Assembly (NCBI GenBank): GCA_045637425.1
Contig: JAZTZL010000048.1
Span: 10,560 to 74,559, forward strand
Direction of reading: 5' to 3'
DNA length: 64,000 nucleotides
Source: CAJGBR01 sp045637425
GTDB taxonomy: Bacteria > Bacteroidota > Bacteroidia > Bacteroidales > Rikenellaceae
Translations under genes and position numbers: made by a program
Shown here: positions 1 through 7,488 of the stretch, one piece after another
Numbering within the stretch: position 1 is the first letter of the stretch
Layout: each line of letters starts with the position of its first letter
Notes under the pieces: model-generated
Told to the model about the DNA's origin: nothing
The model's database searches: none
The model's input: the letters and a program-made list of their open reading frames with translations, nothing else

Positions 1-493
1 CGCTCTCCATTGTCATATTAGGCACGGTGATGTAGCCCGTAATCTCAAATCGCTTTGGATTAACGATAAAAATACGATTATCCCAAATCTGTGTTATATA
101 TGCCTTTTCGTCAGACAGAAAGTGTATGTATCGGGGAGAAGTCAAATTTGTGATACGCCCGACCTCTTTGAACGTATTGATATCAATAGCAAAAACTACG
201 TGCGAGTTATTAACAACTACCCAGCCTATGCCATTGCGGATTACCATAGATTGTGCAACATCTCCCAATTTCATTGCATTGGCACGATAGAACACCTCGT
301 TCTGCACCGACTTGGTTGACGGGTCGTAGTACGAAAGTGTCGCATTTCCGTATTGAAAATTACCTTCGTTACAGATGAATAGCCCATCACCTGAGATTGA
401 TGTGTCAAATTTCTCCTCAGAGCCATACTCCCACTTCATACACGAAGTAAGGAGCAGGCCGAGAAGCATAATTCTGACTATCTTTTTTGTCAT
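1..493 (-). CDS. YncE/BtuG-like beta-propeller surface lipoprotein (partial, N-terminal part)
   Basis: Only the first 164 codons lie in the window; the gene runs off the left edge. Translation from the ATG at 493 gives a lipoprotein signal (hydrophobic stretch ending LLLTSC, Cys at residue 17), then a segment with NEGNFQYGNATLSYYDP and later NNSHVVFAIDINTFKEVG, the strand-turn pattern of YncE-type beta-propellers. In Bacteroides such lipoproteins (BtuG) cap the outer-membrane B12 transporter BtuB and bind corrinoids very tightly. That role is inferred here because the gene is the fourth of an operon behind a cobalamin riboswitch. It starts 2 bp after the stop of the upstream gene. A btuB-type transporter may follow beyond the window edge. 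It could instead be a propeller protein with another ligand. Confidence 0.75.
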   Translation of the reverse strand, partial: MTKKIVRIMLLGLLLTSCMKWEYGSEEKFDTSISGDGLFICNEGNFQYGNATLSYYDPSTKSVQNEVFYRANAMKLGDVAQSMVIRNGIGWVVVNNSHVVFAIDINTFKEVGRITNLTSPRYIHFLSDEKAYITQIWDNRIFIVNPKRFEITGYITVPNMTMES

Positions 494-495
494 AA

Positions 496-2223
496 TTATT
501 TATTGTTTTTCAAACTGCAATCATAAAATCCGCATACTTCGGTTGAAAGTTCACCTAACCAGCCGCTCTTGGCATTGACTGCGCATTGAACCTTTACAAA
601 GTCGATGTGTGTCAGATTTACTTTCTTGCCTTCAAAATCGACTGCATTCGAGATTTTGAATAGATTGGCTTTATCGCTCGAGTTGAAATCCGTCGGACTG
701 AAATTGTCTGCATATCCCCAATCGTAGTGAGGCTGCACCCAATAGGAGCCATTTCCAGATTTGTCATAGTTGCGAGCCTCAAGGCGAGTTCCGACAAGTG
801 TGTAGCTATCCTCCTTAATCCACAGCGGGTAGTAGTAATCTTGTGTGTGGAATTGCTTAAGATAGTCAATTTCGCCACTATTGCCCATATTATCACGCCA
901 TTGAACAGGCATACCTGCGCCGCTTGGGCGGTAGTATGTTACTGCATAGTTCTGTATTGTTTTGGCGTTACCCGTATCCGAGCCTGCAAGTTCGTACCAA
1001 GTGTCATCGGGCAATCCGTTTCCGTTTTCGTCCTGCATTACCCATACTACGCCGGGTTCGGACGAGCCGTCAAAGGCATTGCCGATAACGCCCAAATCAT
1101 ACCCCCCCGAATTGTCAATACTGTGGTCAAAGCCGACTACGATGTAACCTCCAAATCCACCTAACGACACCCAATTGGCACTATTCAGGCGACCTTCGAC
1201 ATAGGCAATAGCAGACTCCATTGTTGTCTGCGAACCGTCAAAACCACCCGTTTTCAGTTCATTGATAAACTGCCCAGGTGCAGGAGTATATTCATAAACC
1301 TTGTTCCAATCGGCTGATGATGAGCTGTTTTTTGCTCGGTAGTATTTATTCTCCTCGTGTATTGTAACAGTGAATGAGTGAGAAATGGTTATTCGATTTT
1401 CGCCTTTTAGAGTCGTTGCCGTAGCTGATATTTGATATTCGCCCGTATTGTTAGCCGTAAAGATAAAATGCGATTGGTTTCCAGCAGGCAGGTTTTGTCC
1501 TGCGATAGTCCAAGTGTATTCTACGTTTTTATCATCGCTCACATTGGTGGGCTTAATCAGCAACTTGCGACCAACAACATTGTGATATACAGTGCGGTCG
1601 AATTGCCACACAAATGGCATATCTTTAGCATCAAGCACCTCAATGTTTACCGTATCGCTGTGTGAGCCGTCATCATTTGTAGCAGTTGCTATAATAGTAT
1701 GGTTACCAATAACATCTGCCTTAAATGTATGGGAGAGTTCTTCGCTGACTTTACTACCATTAATACTCCAACTGAACTTAGTGGCAAGAGAGGTTTCGCG
1801 TATGGTGGCATTGAGTTTTACCTCAGTTCCTGCTGCGACCATAAGTTTTTTGTCACCCGCAATTGAGACTGTTGGGATTTCCAATTCAACTACATCTACG
1901 CGAATCTCCTCTTTACTGACACCACCTTCGTTGCTTACAGCAATGGTGACGAAGTATTTGCCCACCTCTTCTTGCATAAACTTCAATGAGGGAGAGCTGC
2001 CGAGGACTTCACCATTCATTGTCCAGCTATATGTTGCACCCTCGGCCGATTCGTAGTCTGGAGCAATAACAATCTCTCGTCCTTGCTTTACGGTATAAAT
2101 TCCTGTTTCGTTGTCAAGAATAATTTTTGGTGGCAAAGTTGTCGTGATATCCTCGTCTATATCGCAAGACGAAGATACCACAACAAGACTCAAAATAAAA
2201 ATTAACCTTAAAAATTTACTCAT
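496..2223 (-). CDS. Surface lipoprotein with three Ig/PKD-like domains, in the B12 operon
   Basis: 575 residues. A lipoprotein signal ends at SSSC (Cys 20), so the protein is probably anchored in the outer membrane. Residues about 30-115, 115-200 and 200-290 are three repeats of the Ig/PKD-like fold; each carries a Y/F-x-W-x-(I/M)-N/A-G motif (TYSWTMNGE, KFSWSINGS, EYTWTIAGQ). Residues about 295-575 form a separate domain rich in Tyr and Trp, with DENGNGLPDDTWYELAGSD, an Asp/Asn-rich loop that looks calcium-binding. Proteins of this architecture are usually annotated only as cell surface or PKD-domain proteins. Its position between the DUF4465 gene and the BtuG-like gene suggests a part in corrinoid capture. 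The precise role is unknown. Confidence 0.8.
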   Translation of the reverse strand: MSKFLRLIFILSLVVVSSSCDIDEDITTTLPPKIILDNETGIYTVKQGREIVIAPDYESAEGATYSWTMNGEVLGSSPSLKFMQEEVGKYFVTIAVSNEGGVSKEEIRVDVVELEIPTVSIAGDKKLMVAAGTEVKLNATIRETSLATKFSWSINGSKVSEELSHTFKADVIGNHTIIATATNDDGSHSDTVNIEVLDAKDMPFVWQFDRTVYHNVVGRKLLIKPTNVSDDKNVEYTWTIAGQNLPAGNQSHFIFTANNTGEYQISATATTLKGENRITISHSFTVTIHEENKYYRAKNSSSSADWNKVYEYTPAPGQFINELKTGGFDGSQTTMESAIAYVEGRLNSANWVSLGGFGGYIVVGFDHSIDNSGGYDLGVIGNAFDGSSEPGVVWVMQDENGNGLPDDTWYELAGSDTGNAKTIQNYAVTYYRPSGAGMPVQWRDNMGNSGEIDYLKQFHTQDYYYPLWIKEDSYTLVGTRLEARNYDKSGNGSYWVQPHYDWGYADNFSPTDFNSSDKANLFKISNAVDFEGKKVNLTHIDFVKVQCAVNAKSGWLGELSTEVCGFYDCSLKNNK

Positions 2224-2229
2224 TGTCTG

Positions 2230-2331
2230 TTATTTGAATACTAGTTTAGTACCAAATTTAACTGTCACATCGTCGTATGCGAAATATGCCGGACAGTTCA
2301 AACCGAAAGTACCGCTCTGATCATCTGATGC
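2230..2331 (-). other. In-frame continuation of the DUF4465 domain beyond the TGA
   Basis: After the TGA at 2332-2334 the same frame encodes 33 residues beginning ASDDQSGTFGLN, containing CPAYFAYDDVTV, and ending at a TAA at 2230-2232. The pattern S-D-x-x-G-x-x-G-x-N-x-P-A-Y-F-x-x-D-D is how DUF4465 domains normally end. Reading through also gives a tight 6-bp gap to the next ATG (2223), against 108 bp from the TGA. Both facts indicate that 2230 is the ancestral stop. A single C-to-G change, TCA (Ser) to TGA, would explain the interruption. A sequencing error, a strain-level nonsense mutation or readthrough are all possible. Confidence 0.85.
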
Positions 2332-3915
2332 TCAGAAGTTGAATGTTATTTTCGCCACGTTTCCAAGCGATGACAAATCCCATTTTTCCCAAGTGGTAAC
2401 GAAATTTCTGCCATTACACAGAGTAAATTCCGACGTGCCAACCAACTCTTCGTTTGCATTATATCCATAGGCTACGATTTTAAAGTAGGTGTTTTCTGTG
2501 GCCGCAGAATTGAATCCATCACCAAAAGTGAGCGAGTTGAGAACATAATTTGTATTTGTAACATACATACACTCTACGATACGTTCTTTGCCATCGGCAA
2601 ACTCAAAACCCTGAAGTGACGCATCATATATCTGAGAATTGTAGAAGTCTGAGTAGCCGTTGTGGACTGCAAAGTTCTTTGAACCGTTGTGTCCACCAAT
2701 GGGATTAGACATTTGCAATTCATACCAGCCGTAGTGACCATCAGGGAGTGTCTCATAATCTTCAATTACATAGTTTGAAATCACGTGTCCACCGCCCCAA
2801 TATGGAGTAGTAAATGAGTGGAAAAGCTCGGTATTACCCTCATCATACCACCAATAGGTATCTGACGAGTAATCGGTATATGTCAGCGAACCACCATACT
2901 GCGAGTCGTCGACCAAATCGCTCCATTTGTTGATTGAGGCTCCGCCGTACAACTCATACGCACTAAATTTAGCATCACTATCCTCGAATGTCAATATGCG
3001 AATATCATCTTCTTCAACCCACTCGCCAGCCATAACATTGAGTTTAACGATTGCACTCTTGCCGGCTTCAGATACAATCATAATGGCAACAGAGCCCTCT
3101 TTATTAAAGTGGCACAAATCCTTTTCAGGAGCAGTCACAGAAAGACTATCCTCGGCATAAGCCACTTCCCAGCCTTCGGGTGCATAGATTGTGTAGTCTT
3201 TGATGTTATTCGCATTTACTGCAAATTTGACACTCTTGCCATACTCAACTTGAGCTACTTCCGGAGCATCTATTATCGTAAATAACGGCATAGATTCATC
3301 ATAGCGAACGAGTTTGAATTCAGTGTCATCAGCGAGAGTAAACACTACATACTCATCGTTTGATGTATCAACAGACTTGAACAGTGAATTGCTTTCGGTG
3401 TTTTTGCCCTCAGCAGTAACACCTGTTGAATTCCAGGTTTCGCCGCCATCTGTCGAGATTTCCCACTCTTTGCTTGTTTCGTTGATTCGCACTTGAGGAG
3501 CTACGGCATCTTTACCGTTTTCGCCATTGGCCAGCACCTTTTCGCCATTAATCAACAGCCACTCGCCGTCTTGAGTCCAATAGAACTTGCCGTCCTCATC
3601 TTGTTTAATCGAGATAACCGGAGCGTCTACACCATTGGTGCCGTTGGTGATTGTAGCCGTCTTGCCATCAGTGAACTTGATTGCATAGCCGTTTGCCGTT
3701 TGACTCACCTCCGAAACATAGACATTTTTCTGCAATGCCGATACGATTGTCTGCAGTGCAGAGAGGTCATCATTAGTTTTTTGAACAGCCTCTTCAAGAG
3801 TTGTTACGCGATTTTTGACCGACTCCATTTCGTTCCAGAGTTCATCGTCATCATAGCAGCCTGTCATCGAAATACCAACGATGGATACTGCCAAAAGCAT
3901 AAAAATTTTCTTCAT
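2332..3915 (-). CDS. DUF4988/DUF4465 lipoprotein (BtuH-like), ended early by an in-frame TGA
   Basis: 527 residues up to the TGA at 2332-2334. It has a lipoprotein signal ending SMTGC, then a coiled-coil stretch (about 25-65) and a DUF4988-type region with repeated NGENG/NGTNG turns and DGGETWN (about 65-175). Next come a strand-rich linker and a C-terminal DUF4465 domain (about 305-527; Y..GGASINKWSDL, GGHVISNYV, VTNTNYVLNSLTFGDGF, WEKWDLSSLGNVAKITF). DUF4465-type lipoproteins of Bacteroides B12 loci (BtuH) bind corrinoids at the cell surface; that function is inferred for this protein. The frame stays open past the TGA for 33 more family-like codons to a TAA at 2230-2232. The product as read therefore lacks the end of its DUF4465 domain. 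It starts 22 bp after the 175-aa gene. Confidence 0.82.
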   Translation of the reverse strand: MKKIFMLLAVSIVGISMTGCYDDDELWNEMESVKNRVTTLEEAVQKTNDDLSALQTIVSALQKNVYVSEVSQTANGYAIKFTDGKTATITNGTNGVDAPVISIKQDEDGKFYWTQDGEWLLINGEKVLANGENGKDAVAPQVRINETSKEWEISTDGGETWNSTGVTAEGKNTESNSLFKSVDTSNDEYVVFTLADDTEFKLVRYDESMPLFTIIDAPEVAQVEYGKSVKFAVNANNIKDYTIYAPEGWEVAYAEDSLSVTAPEKDLCHFNKEGSVAIMIVSEAGKSAIVKLNVMAGEWVEEDDIRILTFEDSDAKFSAYELYGGASINKWSDLVDDSQYGGSLTYTDYSSDTYWWYDEGNTELFHSFTTPYWGGGHVISNYVIEDYETLPDGHYGWYELQMSNPIGGHNGSKNFAVHNGYSDFYNSQIYDASLQGFEFADGKERIVECMYVTNTNYVLNSLTFGDGFNSAATENTYFKIVAYGYNANEELVGTSEFTLCNGRNFVTTWEKWDLSSLGNVAKITFNF

Positions 3916-3937
3916 CGTTTTTTGTTTTTTAATTGGT

Positions 3938-4465
3938 TTATAAATGTGAATTTGTTTCTTTCTCTAATGCGGCATTGCATTGTTCAATCAAGAGTTTTAA
4001 CTCATCTAAATACCGAGCCTTGAATTTGTAGCGCTTGATGGTTTGAGGGGTCAGTTCAAAACGCTCGTTTCTTTTTATAGCCTCTGCGCAGTGATATGCA
4101 ACTATTTCTGGCCACAAAGTCTTAACAATGTCTACCGACAGTTCGTCTCGGCTGACTGCATTGTAGGAATAAATACCTTTGTGTTCTTCTGAAGTATGTA
4201 AAAAAAGATTTATACTCAACAGGTAGTATTTGTCTTTCGAAGGTATCTTTTTGAGTGCATTGACAAACTGTGCGATGGATATACGCTTTTGAATTGTAGG
4301 GTCAGACTTATCAGAAATGGTTATCCACGCATAGTGTACGGGACTTGCTACAAGCAAACAGTAGATTGGGTTTGCCTGTACGCGCAGAGTCTTGAGAAAT
4401 TTCCACAAGTTACTCTTCAGGATAAGTTCCTGCGAGCCGTGGTTATTCGTTTGGATAGTATCCAT
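3938..4465 (-). CDS. Unrecognised 175-aa protein, first gene of the B12-riboswitch operon
   Basis: I do not recognise a family. The protein has 175 residues, no signal peptide and no clear membrane segment, so it is probably cytoplasmic. It is rich in Lys, Leu and aromatic residues. The N-terminal half looks alpha/beta (NPIYCLLVASPVHYAWITIS) and the C-terminal half helical (IVAYHCAEAIKRNERFELT and following). It is the first gene after the cobalamin riboswitch (aptamer ends about 230 bp upstream) and lies 22 bp before the DUF4465 gene, so it should be co-expressed with the surface B12 proteins. A role in corrinoid uptake, handling or regulation is inference from position only. Confidence 0.6.
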   Translation of the reverse strand: MDTIQTNNHGSQELILKSNLWKFLKTLRVQANPIYCLLVASPVHYAWITISDKSDPTIQKRISIAQFVNALKKIPSKDKYYLLSINLFLHTSEEHKGIYSYNAVSRDELSVDIVKTLWPEIVAYHCAEAIKRNERFELTPQTIKRYKFKARYLDELKLLIEQCNAALEKETNSHL

Positions 4466-4551
4466 TCGTATAACGGGTTATATTACAACTATTTATTCAG
4501 ACTTTAATTGCATACACCTATAGTTGCCGACGGATACAGTATTAGTGCCGA

Positions 4552-4610
4552 GCGGAAAAATTCCGCGCACGATAATAGCGTACACGCTAAGTTGGAACGT
4601 ATGTTCCGAC
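4552..4610 (-). promoter_or_regulatory. Inverted repeats between riboswitch and first gene (possible expression platform)
   Basis: Two short inverted repeats lie in the leader between the aptamer and the start at 4465. One is GCGGAA-AAA-TTCCGC at 4552-4566, and the other is an imperfect 20-bp palindrome centred on GGAACGTATGTTCC at 4591-4610. Neither is followed by a T-run on the minus strand, so they do not look like intrinsic terminators. They may shape the leader or stabilise the mRNA. Whether they switch with the aptamer cannot be told by eye. Confidence 0.4.
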
Positions 4611-4696
4611 TTTTCAGGCTACAAAGTAAGTAAGCAATTAAAAAAAAGTTGATTTCGACCCGTATCCCAGCAGGTAGATATCCATTAAAACAAAAG

Positions 4697-4866
4697 GCAG
4701 GTCTTCTGACTTATCCCTATTATCGCGCCTTCCCGATATACAATCAGTGGCAAAGAGTGCGATAACTAAACTCTTCTTGGAGTGGGATTTACAGCAACTG
4801 GCATTGTTTCGGATTCACACCGAATTCCCTTTTCACCTTTCGTAACGCACGGTTCGTAAAGGCTCC
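4697..4866 (-). promoter_or_regulatory. Cobalamin (B12) riboswitch
   Basis: Read on the minus strand, the segment carries the hallmarks of the AdoCbl aptamer in the correct order: AAAGGGAATTCGGTGTGAAT with CCG, then GCTGTAAATCCC, the B12 box GCCACTG (forward CAGTGGC at 4745-4751), GGGAAGGCGCGATAA, and GTCAGAAGACCTGCC closing the structure (forward GGCAGGTCTTCTGAC at 4697-4711). It lies between a strong promoter (4877-4907) and the operon ending in the BtuG-like gene. When corrinoid is bound such elements reduce expression downstream. No hairpin followed by a U-run is evident before the first gene, so control may act on translation. Confidence 0.97.
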
Positions 4867-4876
4867 TTATGTGCGA

Positions 4877-4907
4877 CAAAGGTAGCGATTATTTTTATTT
4901 TCACAAA
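4877..4907 (-). promoter_or_regulatory. Promoter of the B12-riboswitch operon
   Basis: On the minus strand TTTG (forward CAAA 4904-4907), a 19-bp spacer and TACCTTTG (forward CAAAGGTA 4877-4884) match the Bacteroidetes -33/-7 promoter exactly. Transcription would begin about 10 nt before the riboswitch aptamer. Confidence 0.85.
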
Positions 4908-5034
4908 TTTTCTATGACAAATTTGATAATATAACTCCGTATAGTAAATAGTGATTTAGAAACGAATTCATTCAAGTTTTCTTAATTTTTCGTTATATAA
5001 AATCAAACGAGAATTATAATTAAACTTTTAGTAA

Positions 5035-5270
5035 TCGGAGGATTACCTTAGATTTAACGACTATATAGAATATGAATATGGTGTCTATCTGACAAAGAGA
5101 GGTAAACCTTGCTTAACAACGCGATACGCAATTAGTAGCGAAGGAGAGTTCTTTCCGACAGATTCATTAGTTCGCAATACTTTTACAAGCTATGCTCCAG
5201 ACGCAGACAAAAATCGCAAAAATGGTTGATAAATATGTCTTTGAAGAAAATGATGTGTACACCAAGGTGT
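5035..5270 (+). pseudogene. Relic of an unidentified gene
   Basis: From 5035 to the TGA at 5227-5229 one frame encodes a protein-like string (RFNDYIEYEYGVYLTKRGK, then CLTTRYAISSEGEFFPTDSL) with no plausible start codon. At its end the frame one base earlier takes over with an in-frame ATG at 5222 (MVDKYVFEENDVYTKVLK) and runs into the terminator at 5279-5303. This looks like the decayed tail of a gene with one frameshift, of a family I do not recognise. It sits immediately downstream of tRNA-Val copy 1, a common place for insertion debris. The rest of 4910-5030 holds nothing I can identify. Confidence 0.4.
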
Positions 5271-5278
5271 TAAAAAAT

Positions 5279-5303
5279 AATAACCGCCTCTTGAGCGGTT
5301 ATT
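5279..5303 (-). terminator. Intrinsic terminator of tRNA-Val copy 1
   Basis: AATAACCGC and GCGGTTATT form a stem around a short loop. On the minus strand it is followed by a run of T (forward A-run 5272-5277). It lies 25 bp downstream of the tRNA. Confidence 0.85.
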
Positions 5304-5327
5304 ATCCTTTTCATATAGTTTGTTTTG

Positions 5328-5402
5328 TGGGAGCACACGGATTCGAACCGCGGACCCTCTGCTTGTAAGGCAGATGCTCTGAACCAGCTGAGCTATACTC
5401 CC
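5328..5402 (-). tRNA. tRNA-Val (TAC), copy 1
   Basis: On the minus strand a 7-bp acceptor stem GGGAGTA/TGCTCCC encloses a D arm (AGCTCAGCTGGTTCAGAGC), an anticodon arm CTGCCTTACAAGCAG with anticodon TAC, and a T arm with GGTTCGAATCC. Discriminator A is at 5328; CCA is not encoded. It reads GUA and other valine codons. An identical gene is at 51481-51555, with matching promoter DNA. Confidence 0.96.
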
Positions 5403-5418
5403 TCTCTCTTTGACGTTG

Positions 5419-5450
5419 CAAAGGTACAACGTTTTTTTATTCCCACCAAA
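5419..5450 (-). promoter_or_regulatory. Promoter of tRNA-Val copy 1
   Basis: On the minus strand TTTG (forward CAAA 5447-5450), a 20-bp spacer and TACCTTTG (forward 5419-5426) lie 17 bp upstream of the tRNA. The same arrangement precedes copy 2. Confidence 0.8.
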
Positions 5451-5457
5451 TTTTTTG

Positions 5458-6546
5458 CTAATTATTTTTATTTTTTTTCGCTACAAGACCTACCAGCCAT
5501 CTCGGGAACATCACTGCACCTATCACAAGATAGGGATAATATGTGACCATTCGCCATAGTAGCGCAATGAGCGTTGCTGCAGCCATCTGCATACCAGGAT
5601 CGGTAATTATTTGATCGCCACAGAAACTTGAAAAGACATACTCTGCAAAACCGCTGCCACCCGGAGTCGGCATAATCAGCATCATAATCCAAATAACCAA
5701 CTGACGGGCAAATAGAATGAATTGATCACCAACTGCGAAGAACGCCATAATCAGAGCGTTTGCGACTAGGTATCTTGAACTCCACGACAAGAACGTAGAC
5801 ATCAAAGCCTTAATCCAAAATGAGACTGATTTGCGTTTGAATTCATCTGATGCCATAATGATATCATCGCCAGTTTTTTCAGCAGCTGCGCGCCACTTTC
5901 GCAAAAACGGTAGCCCGAAAACCTTAACCAGCAACCATTTTATACCCTGCGGATTTACGAACAATCCGTAAGATATCAACAATACATAGGCAAACTTCAG
6001 AGAGTAGGCAATCACGGCTATAGACATAAATCCCATACCCAGCGCAGTACTTGTTACTGATTGAATGTCAAATAGATTAGCACTACCAGCCAGCAGGACT
6101 ACCAGCGGGAACATCACGATGAAATACAACTCATCGAGGAATGAAGTCATCAGCACAATGGCCGAACTGCGTCCTAACCCGATGCCTTCCTTATTGACAT
6201 ATATAACTGCGACTGATGTCCCACCAACTGCTGACGGAGTTATCGCCGAGGTAAATTCCCACAGCATTATCACTCGAAAAGCACGCCTCCACGAGAGTTG
6301 CCCATCGCTCAACACACGAATTCGAATGATATACCCCAAATCGCGCCCAACCATACACAATACTGCGACAATCAGCGCTACTATCGATTTGAATGTAAAT
6401 GTAATACTATCGAAAATGCGCGGATCAAAATCGCGATACAACATCACACCGATTACTCCTAGTCCGATAATTACGGGAATAATCGCGTGCGAGGGCTTGA
6501 CTTTACTCAATACAGCCCAATCGTTTTGCTTTACATCATTGCTCAT
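5458..6546 (-). CDS. YbhN/LPG-synthase-TM-like integral membrane protein
   Basis: 362 residues from the ATG at 6546; a TTG four codons upstream is also in frame but less likely. There are about eight hydrophobic segments, e.g. AIIPVIIGLGVIGVMLY, SIVALIVAVLCMVG, IVLMTSFLDELYFIVMF and LVIWIMMLIMPTPGGSG. The family-typical GR.LGY...R, SAITPSAVGG and PTPGGSG.E motifs place it in the UPF0104/lysylphosphatidylglycerol-synthase transmembrane group. Members include flippase domains of MprF and many uncharacterised lipid-related proteins. No C-terminal synthase domain is present, so lipid movement rather than aminoacylation is the likelier role. It begins downstream of the tRNA-Val promoter and shows no operon partner. 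Confidence 0.82.
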   Translation of the reverse strand: MSNDVKQNDWAVLSKVKPSHAIIPVIIGLGVIGVMLYRDFDPRIFDSITFTFKSIVALIVAVLCMVGRDLGYIIRIRVLSDGQLSWRRAFRVIMLWEFTSAITPSAVGGTSVAVIYVNKEGIGLGRSSAIVLMTSFLDELYFIVMFPLVVLLAGSANLFDIQSVTSTALGMGFMSIAVIAYSLKFAYVLLISYGLFVNPQGIKWLLVKVFGLPFLRKWRAAAEKTGDDIIMASDEFKRKSVSFWIKALMSTFLSWSSRYLVANALIMAFFAVGDQFILFARQLVIWIMMLIMPTPGGSGFAEYVFSSFCGDQIITDPGMQMAAATLIALLWRMVTYYPYLVIGAVMFPRWLVGLVAKKNKNN

Positions 6547-6738
6547 AACTCGGAACAAAATTACGATTTTTTTTCAATTTCATAACATTATTATTTTTTC
6601 ACCGCACTTGGGTACTGGCACCAATTCTGCAACAGACTATTAAAAATAATCACGCATTGTATATTTTGTCATCAAGTTTAATTCTATTCTGAATAAAATC
6701 ACAACTCGATAAAATATCGACATAAATGAAACCGAAAT

Positions 6739-6769
6739 TTTGTATCTTAAGAAAATCAGAGTACCTTTG
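6739..6769 (+). promoter_or_regulatory. Promoter for the ACT-like gene
   Basis: TTTG at 6739-6742, a 19-bp spacer and TACCTTTG at 6762-6769 match the Bacteroidetes consensus, about 40 bp upstream of the ATG at 6809. Confidence 0.8.
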
Positions 6770-6808
6770 CATTGAAATTTAACTTTTCACCTATAATATT
6801 TACAAAAT

Positions 6809-7486
6809 ATGACAAGCATTCCTAATATTGTTGAGGAGATTATCAAAAAGAAGCCATTTCTTGAAGATGCACTTGTTAATGGACTCGTTAATTTGTCAGC
6901 ATTGGCAAGACACTTGAAACCGGAAATTGAAAAACATATCGATAAACCAGTCAATGACAGCGCAATCATTATGGCGCTCAATAGATTGATTCCACGAATT
7001 AAGTTGGTTTCTACTATGAAATTCCGAAACATCGTGAATAATATCGGAGATATTATAGTCAGATCAAACTTGGCAGACTATGCATTTGCGAATTCATCTA
7101 CACTGTTCGAAGCTCAGGCCAAATTGCTCGACAAGGTACACTCTATGAAAGATGTTTTCTGTACTTTTTCACAGGGTATTTATGAGACTACGCTTGTTGT
7201 AAGCAGCTCTATCACAGGACTTGTAGAGGATATTTTTGCCGGAGAAAATTGTCTGTCAAAGACTTCGCATCTGTCATCGATTACAGTAAAACTACCTATG
7301 GATAACACTGTCTGTCCTGGAGTTTATTACTACATTTTCAAGGAGTTGGCGTGGGATAATATTAATATTGCAGACGTAATCAGCACTGCAAATGAATTTA
7401 CCGTTATCATAAACAATAACGATATACATCGGGCGTTTTCTATTTTGATGAAGACGAAACAATCACCCGATGAAAACATTTTGTAA
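6809..7486 (+). CDS. Putative ACT-domain-like regulatory protein
   Basis: 225 residues, no signal peptide. The N-terminal part (about 1-70) is helical with VEEIIKKKPFLEDALVNGLV and NLSALARHLKPEIE. A C-terminal stretch (about 165-215; PGVYYYIFKELAWDNINIAD, ISTANEFTVIINNND) has the strand-helix pattern of an ACT-type ligand-binding domain. Similar Bacteroidetes proteins are sometimes annotated as aspartate kinase or ACT proteins, but no kinase domain is present. The ligand is unknown. It ends 2 bp before the TPM gene, so the two are probably co-transcribed. Confidence 0.6.
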   Translation: MTSIPNIVEEIIKKKPFLEDALVNGLVNLSALARHLKPEIEKHIDKPVNDSAIIMALNRLIPRIKLVSTMKFRNIVNNIGDIIVRSNLADYAFANSSTLFEAQAKLLDKVHSMKDVFCTFSQGIYETTLVVSSSITGLVEDIFAGENCLSKTSHLSSITVKLPMDNTVCPGVYYYIFKELAWDNINIADVISTANEFTVIINNNDIHRAFSILMKTKQSPDENIL

Positions 7487-7488
7487 TT

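Noticed and set aside
727..1164. Plus-strand 145-aa open frame, and other long antisense frames such as 40724-41323 and 42408-43049
   Set aside because: They lie wholly opposite genes with clear domain motifs, and are rich in Cys, His and Ser as expected of antisense translation.
2332..2334. TGA reassigned to an amino acid in this organism
   Set aside because: Other genes end normally with TGA (for example mqnA at 37511-37513), and only one gene shows an internal TGA.
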